Shown: positions 31,667 to 39,483 of the stretch, piece after piece | Numbering within the stretch: the stretch's first letter is position 1 | Layout: every line of letters starts with the position of its first letter | Assembly: GCA_030150265.1 (NCBI GenBank) | Contig: JASLGG010000049.1 | Coordinates: 1 to 54,894 of the forward strand | Source: Protaetiibacter sp. | GTDB taxonomy: Bacteria; Actinomycetota; Actinomycetes; Actinomycetales; Microbacteriaceae | DNA: 54,894 bases | Reading direction: 5' to 3' | The notes under the pieces: model-generated | Databases searched by the model: none | The model's input: the letters and a program-made list of their open reading frames with translations, nothing else | Told to the model about the DNA's origin: nothing | Made by a program: the position numbers and the translations under genes

Positions 31667-33071
31667 GCGGTCGATCGAGTACGTCTCGCTGCGCAAGCTC
31701 CGCGCCGACCCTCGCAACCCGAAGGCCCACGCCGGGGAGGCGATCGAGCATAGCGTCGACCGCTTCGGCTTCGTCGAGCCGATCGTCGTCGACGAGCGCA
31801 CCGGCTTCATCGCCTCCGGTCACGGCCGCGTCGAGACGCTCACGCGGATGCGCGTCGACAAGAAGGCCGCGCCCAAGGGCGTAAAGGTGACCTCTAAGGG
31901 CGACTGGCTCGTGCCGGTCGTGAAGGGCTGGGAGTCGAAGTCCGACGCCGAGGCGGGCGCGGCGCTCATCGCGTTCAACCGCACCACCGAACTCGGCGGC
32001 TGGGTCGACGAGGCGCTGCTCGACCTGCTGCAGGAGATCGACGATGCGGAGGGCGTCGGCTTCGACTCCGACGAGATCGCCGACCTCGAGGCGGCGGTGG
32101 CTTCGGCCGCGGCGGGTAAGGAGAAGCGGGCCGACGTCGACGACGTCCCCGAGCTGCGCAAGGTCGCGCGCTCCCGCCCCGGTGACGTCTGGCTGCTCGG
32201 CGATCACCGGCTGATCTGCGGCGACGCCACCGACGAGGCGACGTACGCGGCGCTGCTCGGCTCCGAGCGCCCCGACGTCATGTGGACCGACCCGCCTTAC
32301 GGCGTCGAATACGTCGGCAAGACCAAGGATGCGCTGCGGATCCAGAACGACGGCGCGGCGGGCCTGGGCGCTCTGCTCGGCGACTCGCTGCCTCTCGCGG
32401 TGGCTGCGCTCCGGCCGGGCGCTCCGGTCTACATCGCGCACGCCGACTCGGAGCGGATCACCTTCGAGCAGGCGGCGCGCGCGGCCGGGATCGACGTCCG
32501 GCAGAACCTCGTCTGGGTCAAGAACACGATGGTGCTCGGCCGCTCCGACTACCACTACCGGCATGAGCCGATCCTGTACGGCTTCACGCCCGCGGGCAAA
32601 GGCCAGGGCCGCCTCGGCCGCGGCGGGAAGCGCTGGTACGGATCCAACGCCGAGACGACGGCGATCGCTGCGGCGGTGCCTGCGCGCAAGAAGCGCGACA
32701 CCGCGACGCTCGCCGAGGTCGCGCGCGCGATCCTCGAAGGCACCTTCGACGCGCTCGAGGTCGACCCCGTCGAGCTGGTCGAGGCGCTGCTCGGCGGCGG
32801 CTCGGGTTCGACCGTCTTCGAGGTCGCCAAGCCCAGCGCCTCGCGGCTTCATCCGACCATGAAGCCCACCGGCCTGATCAAGGCGCACCTCGGCAACTCG
32901 GCGCGCGCTCGCGACGTCGTGCTCGACATCTTCGGCGGCTCCGGCTCGACGCTGATCGCCGCCGACGTGCTCGGCATGCGGGCGCGCCTGATCGAGCTGG
33001 ACCCGATCTACGTCGACGCCATCGTCGACCGCTGGGAGGCGGTCACCGGCAAGAAGGCGAAGCGCGCGTGA
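31659..33071 (+). CDS. ParB-like domain fused to DNA methyltransferase
   Basis: 470 aa. Residues about 7-105 are a ParB/Srx-like domain (LRADPRNPKAH, GFVEPIVVD, GHGR at 54-57). The rest is a beta-class N6-adenine or N4-cytosine DNA methyltransferase: DPPYG at 211-215 comes before the SAM-binding DIFGGSGST at about 430, with a target-recognition insert between. It could protect phage DNA from restriction or mark it. ATG 31659 and ATG 31656 are both possible. The gene pairs with metK two genes later. Confidence 0.9.
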   Translation: MSERSIEYVSLRKLRADPRNPKAHAGEAIEHSVDRFGFVEPIVVDERTGFIASGHGRVETLTRMRVDKKAAPKGVKVTSKGDWLVPVVKGWESKSDAEAGAALIAFNRTTELGGWVDEALLDLLQEIDDAEGVGFDSDEIADLEAAVASAAAGKEKRADVDDVPELRKVARSRPGDVWLLGDHRLICGDATDEATYAALLGSERPDVMWTDPPYGVEYVGKTKDALRIQNDGAAGLGALLGDSLPLAVAALRPGAPVYIAHADSERITFEQAARAAGIDVRQNLVWVKNTMVLGRSDYHYRHEPILYGFTPAGKGQGRLGRGGKRWYGSNAETTAIAAAVPARKKRDTATLAEVARAILEGTFDALEVDPVELVEALLGGGSGSTVFEVAKPSASRLHPTMKPTGLIKAHLGNSARARDVVLDIFGGSGSTLIAADVLGMRARLIELDPIYVDAIVDRWEAVTGKKAKRA

Positions 33072-33280
33072 GCGTCCCGCGGCGCGCCGACGAGGTCGCG
33101 CTCTGGGAGGCGTTCGGCGTCTCCGGCGAGCCGCATCGGTGGCCGCGCGACGCGGGTGCTGCGCTCGGCATCCCGCCGGGCCGCGTCGAGTACCTGTGCG
33201 AGAAGTGGTCGCGCCGCGGGGTCTACGACTACGGGACCGCCGCCTCTCTCGGGTGGAAGCTGCAGCCCGGCCTCGGGTGA
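33068..33280 (+). CDS. Small protein, winged-helix-like
   Basis: 70 aa, GTG start overlapping the methyltransferase stop (GTGA). Helix pattern AGAALGIPPGRVEYLCEKWSRRG followed by YDYG resembles a winged-helix DNA-binding unit. It may assist the methyltransferase or regulate; not certain. Confidence 0.65.
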   Translation: MSVPRRADEVALWEAFGVSGEPHRWPRDAGAALGIPPGRVEYLCEKWSRRGVYDYGTAASLGWKLQPGLG

Positions 33281-33281
33281 T

Positions 33282-33311
33282 TTGACGTCACCTATTATGT
33301 GACGCTAGGCT
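33282..33311 (+). promoter_or_regulatory. Rightward promoter with palindromic operator
   Basis: -35 TTGACG (33282-33287), 18-nt spacer, -10 TAGGCT (33306-33311); operator copy 33287-33303 (GTCACCTATTATGTGAC). ATG 33318 follows after 6 nt, implying a leaderless transcript. The first 26 coding bases are shared with the genes at 35088 and 37161. Confidence 0.85.
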
Positions 33312-33317
33312 GTACTC

Positions 33318-33548
33318 ATGACCACCGCATCCGCCACCGTTACCCTCCCCGCCATCACCATCGTCGACTGCGTCGCCGAGCTGGTCGAGGGCGGCTCGCT
33401 CTCCGCCGGTGCGCGCATCTCCGCCGTCGCGCGTCTCGCCGACGTGGCCATGCGCCGCGGCCTCGACCCGCACGCCCCGATCGACGGCGACCTGCTCGAC
33501 ACGATGGTCGTCGACGCGATCCCCGACCACCTCTGGATGTTCGCGTGA
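33318..33548 (+). CDS. Accessory protein with shared MTTASATVT start
   Basis: 76 aa. N-terminus TTASATVT is shared, at nucleotide level, with genes at 35088 and 37161; after that the sequence is unrelated. Small helical protein. Predicted leaderless. Function not recognised. Confidence 0.7.
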   Translation: MTTASATVTLPAITIVDCVAELVEGGSLSAGARISAVARLADVAMRRGLDPHAPIDGDLLDTMVVDAIPDHLWMFA

Positions 33549-33724
33549 ACGCCGCGGACGGCCGCCCCACGCACGTCGTCGTCGCCGAGGCGCTGGAGCG
33601 CGGCTACGCGCTGCGCGTCGAGCTGGACCCCGGCGAGCTGATCCTCTCCGGCGACGACCTGCGCGCCGAGTGGGATGCGCTCGCGCCGGGCGAGGGCTTC
33701 CTGATCCTCGAGGTGATCCGGTAG
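33545..33724 (+). CDS. Very small hypothetical protein
   Basis: 59 aa, GTG start overlapping the preceding stop (GTGA). Begins MNAADGRPTHVVVAEALERG; compact alpha/beta pattern. Ends 7 nt before the operator of the metK promoter. Function not recognised. Confidence 0.65.
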   Translation: MNAADGRPTHVVVAEALERGYALRVELDPGELILSGDDLRAEWDALAPGEGFLILEVIR

Positions 33725-33730
33725 GCGCGC

Positions 33731-33754
33731 GTCGCCTATTAGGTCTGCTAGGCT
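33731..33754 (+). promoter_or_regulatory. metK promoter with operator
   Basis: Operator copy GTCGCCTATTAGGTCTG at 33731-33747 and -10 TAGGCT at 33749-33754; the -35 is poor. ATG 33762 follows by 7 nt (leaderless). Confidence 0.65.
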
Positions 33755-33761
33755 CCCCGTC

Positions 33762-34982
33762 ATGCGCCTGTTCACCAGCGAGTCCGTCACCCCCGGTCAC
33801 CCCGACAAGCTCTGCGACCAGATCAGCGATGCGATCCTGGACGCCTACCTCGAGCGCGATCCTTCCGCGCGGGTGGCCGTCGAGGTCATGGCGACGGCGG
33901 ACGGCCTCGTGCTCGCCGGTGAGGTCGGCTCCTCCGCGCTCGGCTCCGGCGATCGAAAGCACATCGCGCGCGCCACGCTGCAGCGCGTCGGGTATCGCGC
34001 CTATGCCGCCTCGACGCCGATCCTGGACCGTGTCGTCGCCCAGTCGCCCGAGATCTTCTCCGGCGTCGCGCAGTCGCTCGAGGCGCGGGAGGCCGTCGCC
34101 GCCTACGCGCAGGCCGACCCGCTGGACCAGATCGGCGCGGGCGACCAGGGCCTGATGTTCGGCTACGCCGTGAGCGAGACGCCGGACCTCATGCCGCTGC
34201 CGATCACGCTCGCGCACGCTCTCGCGCGCCGCCTCTACGACGTCGGCGGCGAGGACGGCTTCGACGCGCTCGGGCCGGACGGCAAGACGCAGGTCACCGT
34301 GCGCTACGACGAGGCGGGCCGCGTCGCGGGCCTCGAGTCGATCCTCGTCTCGACCCAGCACGCCGAGCGCATGTCGCAGCGCTCCGTCGCGCGCATCGTG
34401 CGCGCCGAGGTTGTGCGCCCGGTGCTCGAGGAGTACGGCTTCGACCCGTCCGCCCCCGGCGTGCTCATCAACCCCTCCGGCTCATTCACGGTCGGCGGCC
34501 CCGCTGCGGACGCCGGGCTGACCGGGCGAAAGATCATCGTCGACACATACGGCGGCGCGGCTCGCCACGGCGGCGGCGCGTTCTCCGGCAAAGACCCGAG
34601 CAAGGTCGACCGCTCCGGCGCGTACGCCGCGCGCTGGATCGCTAAGCACGTCGTCGCCGCGGGCCTCGCTCCGCGCTGCGAGGTGCAGATCGCCTACGCG
34701 ATCGGCTCGGCGCACCCGGTGGGCCTGTACGCCACGACCTACGGCTCCGGCGTCGGCTCGGGCGAGCGCATCGCCGACGCGATCCGGCAGGTGTTCGACC
34801 TGCGCCCGGCAGCGATCATCCGCGACCTGGACCTGCGCCGCCCCATCTACGCGCCGACCGCGGCCTTCGGTCACTTCGGCGCGGGTGGCTTCACGCAGCG
34901 CCTGCAGCGGCCGTGGGAGCAGCTCTCTCCGTCGCGCATTGCGGCGCTGCAGCTCGCCGTCGGTAGGGCCGTGAGCGTCTAG
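33762..34982 (+). CDS. metK: S-adenosylmethionine synthetase
   Basis: 406 aa, full length for MetK. It makes S-adenosylmethionine from ATP and methionine. Signature motifs are intact: GHPDK (12-16) followed by D..SDAILDA, GAGDQGLMFGYA (nucleotide site) and GGGAFSGKD near residue 270, the phosphate loop. Predicted leaderless transcript from an operator-bearing promoter. Phage MetK is uncommon; placed near a DNA methyltransferase and with a SpoU methyltransferase elsewhere, it probably boosts the methyl-donor pool or counters host SAM loss. Codon use looks like its neighbours. Confidence 0.95.
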   Translation: MRLFTSESVTPGHPDKLCDQISDAILDAYLERDPSARVAVEVMATADGLVLAGEVGSSALGSGDRKHIARATLQRVGYRAYAASTPILDRVVAQSPEIFSGVAQSLEAREAVAAYAQADPLDQIGAGDQGLMFGYAVSETPDLMPLPITLAHALARRLYDVGGEDGFDALGPDGKTQVTVRYDEAGRVAGLESILVSTQHAERMSQRSVARIVRAEVVRPVLEEYGFDPSAPGVLINPSGSFTVGGPAADAGLTGRKIIVDTYGGAARHGGGAFSGKDPSKVDRSGAYAARWIAKHVVAAGLAPRCEVQIAYAIGSAHPVGLYATTYGSGVGSGERIADAIRQVFDLRPAAIIRDLDLRRPIYAPTAAFGHFGAGGFTQRLQRPWEQLSPSRIAALQLAVGRAVSV

Positions 34983-35005
34983 CCCTGGTGCGGGGTCCGG
35001 GCTTT
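34981..35005 (+). terminator. Weak hairpin after metK
   Basis: AGCCC...GGGCT followed by TTT immediately after the metK stop. The stem is only five bp, so termination is likely partial. Confidence 0.35.
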
Positions 35006-35051
35006 CAACGCCGCCCGGCTTCAACGACTCGGCTTAGCAGAGCGCCCGCAC

Positions 35052-35081
35052 TTGACGTCACCTATTATGTGACGCTACTAT
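35052..35081 (+). promoter_or_regulatory. Rightward promoter with palindromic operator
   Basis: -35 TTGACG (35052-35057), 18-nt spacer, -10 TACTAT (35076-35081); operator copy 35057-35073. ATG 35088 after 6 nt (leaderless). Confidence 0.85.
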
Positions 35082-35087
35082 CGTTCT

Positions 35088-35381
35088 ATGAGCACCGCAT
35101 CCGCCACCGTTACTCCCGAGGCCTTCGCCGCCGCTGCCGTCTCCGAGACGGCCGACCTCCTGTCCTACTCCGAATCGATCCGCCTGCGCTCGTCGCTGCT
35201 GATCGACCTCGGCACCTCCTACGACCTGGGCACGATGGACGCCGCCGCGATCTCCCGCGCCGTCGGTCGCGCGTACCGCGGCATCGAGTCGCACCGCCTC
35301 GGCTACCGCTCGCGCTTCTCCGACGCCGAGATGGCCGACCTCGCCGACCTGCGCGAGGCGCTCGAGGCGGTCGCCCTGTGA
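35088..35381 (+). CDS. Accessory protein with shared MSTASATVT start
   Basis: 97 aa, helical; shares its first 26 bases with genes at 33318 and 37161 and then diverges. Predicted leaderless. Function not recognised. Confidence 0.7.
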   Translation: MSTASATVTPEAFAAAAVSETADLLSYSESIRLRSSLLIDLGTSYDLGTMDAAAISRAVGRAYRGIESHRLGYRSRFSDAEMADLADLREALEAVAL

Positions 35382-35680
35382 GCGCCGTCGGGATGTACTC
35401 GGCGACCGCTCGCGCCGCCGAGGTGCACACCGGCCAGCACCTGCAGGGCTGCATCACCTGCTCCGCCGTCGTCGACGCCGAGGCCCGCGGGCTGCGCGTC
35501 CCGGCGATCGGGGAGCGCGTCGTCATGGACGTCACGCTGCTCGGCGAGGTCTACGCGGTCGAGGTCATCGTCTCCGAGGTGAACGTCAACGCGGCGCGCG
35601 TGCTACAGGTGATCGGTCGCCCCGAGGGCGCGGTGGTCACCGCCTTCGCGCGCACCGAGTGGCGGGAGGTCGGCTCGTGA
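35378..35680 (+). CDS. Hypothetical protein with CxxC motif
   Basis: 100 aa, GTG start overlapping the previous stop (GTGA). HLQGCITCSAVVDAEARG near the N-terminus, then a beta-rich region. Function not recognised. Confidence 0.68.
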   Translation: MSAVGMYSATARAAEVHTGQHLQGCITCSAVVDAEARGLRVPAIGERVVMDVTLLGEVYAVEVIVSEVNVNAARVLQVIGRPEGAVVTAFARTEWREVGS

Positions 35681-35949
35681 GCGTGTTCGCCGGGATGCTC
35701 CTCGCGGTGGCCGGTGCGATCGTCTCGACCCGCGGGAACCGTCGCGCGCAGGAGGGCGCTGCTCTCGCCCGCGCCGCTGCGGCGCTCGAGTCGCAGCTCT
35801 CCCGGCCGCCGCGCGAGGTGATCGCCGAGGCCCGCCGCGGCCTCGACATGGCGCGCTCCGGCCGCCGCCTCGCGCTGGTCGGCCTCGCGCTCTCCTGCCT
35901 CGGCTGCGGCCTCGCGGTCGGCTCGCTCGCCGTGCAGCTCATAACTTGA
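35677..35949 (+). CDS. Small membrane protein
   Basis: 90 aa, GTG start. Two hydrophobic segments, at the N-terminus (VFAGMLLAVAGAIVS) and C-terminus (LALVGLALSCLGCGLAVGSLA), flank a charged helix. Its TGA stop lies within the next promoter's -35 box. Function not recognised. Confidence 0.68.
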   Translation: MSVFAGMLLAVAGAIVSTRGNRRAQEGAALARAAAALESQLSRPPREVIAEARRGLDMARSGRRLALVGLALSCLGCGLAVGSLAVQLIT

Positions 35950-35974
35950 CGTCACCTATTATGTGACGTACTAT
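35946..35974 (+). promoter_or_regulatory. Rightward promoter with palindromic operator
   Basis: -35 TTGACG (35946-35951), 17-nt spacer, -10 TACTAT (35969-35974); operator copy 35951-35967. ATG 35981 after 6 nt (leaderless). Confidence 0.85.
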
Positions 35975-35980
35975 TGACGT

Positions 35981-36151
35981 ATGTTCACCACCTCGACCAA
36001 GCGCATCGCCCGCATCGTCAACCTCCCCGTCTCCGCCGTCAACGAGGCGGCTCGCGACCTGGGCATCGCTTCGTACCGCGCGGACCTCCGCTCGTGGCGC
36101 ATCCCGTCCTCGCTCGAGGCGCAGTTTGTCGAGCACCTGCAGGCCGCCTAA
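35981..36151 (+). CDS. Small helix-turn-helix-like protein
   Basis: 56 aa, predicted leaderless. RIARIVNLPVSAVNEAARDL has a helix-turn-helix look, and the protein is basic at the N-terminus. It follows a strong operator promoter; a regulatory role is possible but weakly supported. Confidence 0.65.
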   Translation: MFTTSTKRIARIVNLPVSAVNEAARDLGIASYRADLRSWRIPSSLEAQFVEHLQAA

Positions 36152-36183
36152 CCCCTCTCCCGCCCCGACCTTTGGAGGTCCGC

Positions 36184-36474
36184 ATGTCCGCCACCGGCTA
36201 CACCCCGCGCCGTCCCCTCGCTCAGATCGTCGAGCCTGCCGCCTCGCACGGCATGACGGTCTGGCAGCTCGTCGAGGAGCAGTACCCGCCGCGCCCCGCG
36301 CGCTCGGCGAAGGCGGCCCGCGCCGCGGCTGAGCGCGGCCGCGGCGCGCAGGCGTTCGTCGCCCAGTTCGGCTTCGGCTACCACCGCGACTCGCACGGCG
36401 TCATCGAGGCGGGCCGCGATCGCTTCCCGCTGCGGTGCACCACGCCGCGCCGCACTCGGGTGCTCAGCGCATGA
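36184..36474 (+). CDS. Hypothetical protein
   Basis: 96 aa, with TGGAGG 6 nt before the ATG. Contains HGMTVWQLVEEQYPPRPA and a basic helix (KAARAAAERGRG). Function not recognised. Confidence 0.68.
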   Translation: MSATGYTPRRPLAQIVEPAASHGMTVWQLVEEQYPPRPARSAKAARAAAERGRGAQAFVAQFGFGYHRDSHGVIEAGRDRFPLRCTTPRRTRVLSA

Positions 36475-36740
36475 GCGCCGCGACCGCGCGCCGGTTCTAC
36501 GTCGCGCCGCACCCGGACGCCGACCGTGCGCGCATCCTGCTCGCGCGGCAGCACCCGTACTCGCGCCTCGAGGACGCCTTCGCCGACATGGAGTCAGGCG
36601 TGGTCTTCGACGACGCGGGCGAGATCGTCGCGTTCCATCAGCGCCACCAGCGCCTGCTCGAGCTGCGCGCCCGTCGCGCGCCTCTCTCGGCGGCGGCAAT
36701 GCCTCGCATGTCCAACGTCACCGCGGCGGTGGCATCGTGA
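36471..36740 (+). CDS. Hypothetical protein
   Basis: 89 aa starting MSAATARRFYVAPHPD, ATGA overlap with the upstream gene. Contains DADRARILLARQHPYSRLED. Function not recognised. Confidence 0.66.
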   Translation: MSAATARRFYVAPHPDADRARILLARQHPYSRLEDAFADMESGVVFDDAGEIVAFHQRHQRLLELRARRAPLSAAAMPRMSNVTAAVAS

Positions 36741-37051
36741 GCGCGCTGGACGGCTACTGGGCGGCCTATGACCGGGTGCTCGAGCGCGTGCGCGTCGAGA
36801 TGCCGTCGAGCTTCGCTGCGCTGAAGGCGATACTCGACGAGTTCCACCACGGCGCGCTCGCCGCGGGTGACGCCTTCTTCCCGTCGCAGTCCGCCGACGA
36901 GGAGCTGTGGGAGGCGCTCGTCGACGCCGGGTGGTCGGTCGAGTTCGGCGAGGCGAGCTACGTCTACGAGGCGCGGCATCCGTCGGGTGCGCACTTCGAG
37001 TTCGTCGAGGGCGACCTCTACGATCGGACCCCTCCGCCTGCTGGGGAGTAG
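36737..37051 (+). CDS. Hypothetical protein
   Basis: 104 aa, GTG start overlapping the previous stop. Acidic; C-terminal half beta-rich (VEFGEASYVYEARHPSG). Followed by a terminator. Function not recognised. Confidence 0.66.
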   Translation: MSALDGYWAAYDRVLERVRVEMPSSFAALKAILDEFHHGALAAGDAFFPSQSADEELWEALVDAGWSVEFGEASYVYEARHPSGAHFEFVEGDLYDRTPPPAGE

Positions 37052-37081
37052 CGGAGGCGCGACCGCTGGGGAGGGTCGCCG

Positions 37082-37120
37082 AAGGGCCGGGATGCGCGCT
37101 GGGGTCGCGTCCCGGCCCTT
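37082..37120 (+). terminator. Rho-independent-type terminator
   Basis: Perfect 11-bp stem AAGGGCCGGGA/TCCCGGCCCTT with a 17-nt loop. It separates the 35981-37051 group from the next promoter 4 nt downstream. Confidence 0.75.
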
Positions 37121-37124
37121 TCAC

Positions 37125-37154
37125 TTGACGTCACCTATTATGTGACGCTAGGCT
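37125..37154 (+). promoter_or_regulatory. Rightward promoter with palindromic operator
   Basis: -35 TTGACG (37125-37130), 18-nt spacer, -10 TAGGCT (37149-37154); operator copy 37130-37146. ATG 37161 after 6 nt (leaderless). Nearly identical to the promoter at 33282. Confidence 0.85.
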
Positions 37155-37160
37155 ATGGGC

Positions 37161-37415
37161 ATGAGCACCGCATCCGCCACCGTTACTTCCTCCTTCGGCG
37201 TCGACGTCCGCTTCCGCCGCACCGACGATGCCGTCGTCTCGATCATGAGCCGCGAGGGCAAGCGCACCGCGATCGTCGTCCCGGCCCCCGGCTCCGAGTC
37301 GACCGGCCAGGCCGTCGTCCGCATCGAGGCGGCGCTGCAGGAGCGCGGCATCGAGATCGGCGGCTCGTGGGCCTTCACCGGCTACGGCCTCCGCTCCACC
37401 GGGTACTACGCATGA
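37161..37415 (+). CDS. Accessory protein with shared MSTASATVT start
   Basis: 84 aa. Start at ATG 37161 rather than 37155, because 37155 directly abuts the -10 box and the shared cassette places the start at 37161. Unrelated after the shared N-terminus. Function not recognised. Confidence 0.7.
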   Translation: MSTASATVTSSFGVDVRFRRTDDAVVSIMSREGKRTAIVVPAPGSESTGQAVVRIEAALQERGIEIGGSWAFTGYGLRSTGYYA

Positions 37416-37717
37416 GCGACGCCGAGGCCGAGGCTCAGCGCCGGTGGCCGATGCCGCACCCGGCCCCGCGCAACGTCAACGAGCGCCGGTCCAACCTGGT
37501 CAGCTCGGCGCTCCGCCAGGGCTTCGTCGAGGGCGTCGCCTGGGAGCGTGCGCGGCTCGCGGCGGAGGTCGCCGCTGCGGCCCCGGATCCCGACCGTTGC
37601 TCCGAGTGCGGGGAGGCGATTGACGAGGCCGCCGTGGGCTTCGAGGCGGGCGGTTACGGCATGTGCGGCTCGTGCCTGCACAACGCCGTGCGCTCGGGCT
37701 GGGAGCCGGGCGCGTAA
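37412..37717 (+). CDS. Hypothetical zinc-ribbon-like protein
   Basis: 101 aa. CSECGE and MCGSC near the C-terminus form a C-x2-C...C-x2-C ribbon. ATGA overlap with the previous gene. Directly precedes the large terminase. Function not recognised. Confidence 0.68.
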   Translation: MSDAEAEAQRRWPMPHPAPRNVNERRSNLVSSALRQGFVEGVAWERARLAAEVAAAAPDPDRCSECGEAIDEAAVGFEAGGYGMCGSCLHNAVRSGWEPGA

Positions 37718-37718
37718 C

Positions 37719-37733
37719 GTCGCCTGATATGCT
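37719..37733 (+). promoter_or_regulatory. Large terminase promoter with operator half-site
   Basis: Half-operator GTCGCC (37719-37724) and -10 TATGCT (37728-37733); ATG 37741 after 7 nt. It matches the RHH gene promoter apart from a 5-nt deletion and two substitutions. No clear -35. Confidence 0.5.
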
Positions 37734-37740
37734 CGGCGGC

Positions 37741-39423
37741 ATGTCCGCTGCTGCCGCCGATCTCGAGCTGTACGAGGCGCTGATGAGCGCCGACCCGGAG
37801 GAGCTGGACCGCATCGTCTCCTCGCTCCCCGCCGAGGCGATCCAGCCGCTGCTCGGGATGCTCGGCGCGTCCAGCGCGGTCGACATGCCGCTCTCCGTCG
37901 CCGAGCAGGCGCTCGAGCTGGACGAGGGCTATCAGGTCGTGCCACACCTCGCCTACCTCTCCGAGCGGCTGACCAAAGCCGTCGCCGACGTGGAGCGCGG
38001 GATCTCTCGTAAGCTGCTCGTCGCGATGCCGCCCCGCCACGGCAAGACGGAGATGATCTCGGTCTATCTGCCGCTGTGGCTGCTGCGGCGCAACCACAAG
38101 CTGAAGGTCGGCATCATCTCGCACTCGCCGAACCTCGCCGCGGTCTGGGGTCGCCGCATCCGCCGCATGGTCGAGCGCCACGGCGCGCAGCTCGGCCTCT
38201 CGATCGCGCCGGACGCCGGTGCCGTCTCCGAGTGGGAGACTCCCGAGGGCGGCGGCGTGACCTCGCGCTCGATCGGCCAGGCGCTCGCCGGTGTCGGCTT
38301 CAACGTGCTTATCGTCGACGACCCGACGCGCGACTTCGCCGCCGCGCACTCCTCCGCTGCGCGTCAGTCCGTCTGGGAATGGTGGACGGCCAACGCGACC
38401 ACCCGCCTCGAGCCGCCCTCCCTCGTCGTCGTCGTACAGACGCGCTGGCACGAGGACGACCTCACCGGCCGCCTCCTCTCGCGCGAGCACGAGGGCGATC
38501 CCGACGAATGGGAGCAGATCGTCATCCCGGCGCTCGCCGAGGAGGGCGACGTGCTCGGGCGCGAACCGGGCGAGCCGCTGCGCTCGCCGCTGGTGCCCAA
38601 CGAGACGCGCGAGGCGGCCGTGGCTCGCTTCGCTCAGCTCCGGCGCGACGTCGGCTCCTACACCTGGGCGGCGCTCTACCAGCAGGCCCCGGCTCCCGCG
38701 CAGGGCGCGATCTTCAACACGGGATGGTGGCGGTACTGGACGCTCGACCCCAACAAGGTCACCGACGACGGGCGCGTCGTCCTGCTCGATCCCGAGGTGC
38801 TCCGGCGCGGTCGCGTCATCGACTCGTGGGACGCGACGTTCAAAGACACCGCCTCGAGCGACTACGTCGTCGGCCAGCGCTGGGCGCGCGTCGGCCCGAA
38901 TCGCTACCTGCTCGCGCAGTCGCGCGATCGCCGATCCTTCGTCGCCACCATCGCCGAGATGCGCCGCTTCTTCGCAGCGGGCCTCGGCTCCTCCCTCGCG
39001 TACCAGCACCTGATCGAGGACAAGGCGAACGGTCCCGCGATCATCTCCGTCCTCGACGACGAGATCTCCGGTCTTAAGCCGGTCAACCCGCGCGGCTCCA
39101 AGGAGGCCCGCGCTCGGGCGGTCACGCCGGAGATCGAGTCCGGTCACGTCTTCCTGCCGCTGCCGCCTCCCGCGGGCGAGCCGGGCGAGTTCGCCTGGGT
39201 GCACGACTTCCTCGCCGAGGCGCGCTCCTTCCCGACCGGCGAGCACGACGACCAGATCGACTCCATGTCGCAGGCGCTCGACGAGCTGCGCGAAACGGGC
39301 GGCGCGGTCATCACGAATCCCGCCGCCGGTGGCCGCGCGCCCTCGCCCGCAGCGCAGCGGCTCATCTCGCGCTCGGCTCCGCGCAACATCGCCGCGGCCG
39401 CGCGCACCGTCCGGCGCGCTTGA
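37741..39423 (+). CDS. terL: Terminase large subunit
   Basis: 560 aa. ATP-driven DNA packaging motor with nuclease. Walker A PPRHGKTE (97-104), Walker B VLIVDDP (189-195), a coupling region QTRWHEDD, then RNase H-like nuclease with DSWDATFKDT and a late acidic motif HDDQIDSMSQAL. The predicted transcript is leaderless. The TGA stop lies inside the -35 box of the next promoter. A 110-aa N-terminal extension precedes the ATPase. Confidence 0.95.
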   Translation: MSAAAADLELYEALMSADPEELDRIVSSLPAEAIQPLLGMLGASSAVDMPLSVAEQALELDEGYQVVPHLAYLSERLTKAVADVERGISRKLLVAMPPRHGKTEMISVYLPLWLLRRNHKLKVGIISHSPNLAAVWGRRIRRMVERHGAQLGLSIAPDAGAVSEWETPEGGGVTSRSIGQALAGVGFNVLIVDDPTRDFAAAHSSAARQSVWEWWTANATTRLEPPSLVVVVQTRWHEDDLTGRLLSREHEGDPDEWEQIVIPALAEEGDVLGREPGEPLRSPLVPNETREAAVARFAQLRRDVGSYTWAALYQQAPAPAQGAIFNTGWWRYWTLDPNKVTDDGRVVLLDPEVLRRGRVIDSWDATFKDTASSDYVVGQRWARVGPNRYLLAQSRDRRSFVATIAEMRRFFAAGLGSSLAYQHLIEDKANGPAIISVLDDEISGLKPVNPRGSKEARARAVTPEIESGHVFLPLPPPAGEPGEFAWVHDFLAEARSFPTGEHDDQIDSMSQALDELRETGGAVITNPAAGGRAPSPAAQRLISRSAPRNIAAAARTVRRA

Positions 39424-39449
39424 CGTCGCCTATTATGTGACGCTATGGT
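39420..39449 (+). promoter_or_regulatory. Rightward promoter with palindromic operator
   Basis: -35 TTGACG (39420-39425), 18-nt spacer, -10 TATGGT (39444-39449); operator copy 39425-39441. Here the transcript has a leader: GCATCCGCCAC (39461-39471) then AAGGAGG, 5 nt before ATG 39484. Confidence 0.83.
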
Positions 39450-39483
39450 TGACCTCGTCAGCATCCGCCACAAGGAGGTTCCC

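Noticed and set aside
31659..33071. ParB domain as part of a plasmid-like partition system
   Set aside because: No ParA and no centromere-like array nearby; the domain is fused to a methyltransferase, a known combination in phages.
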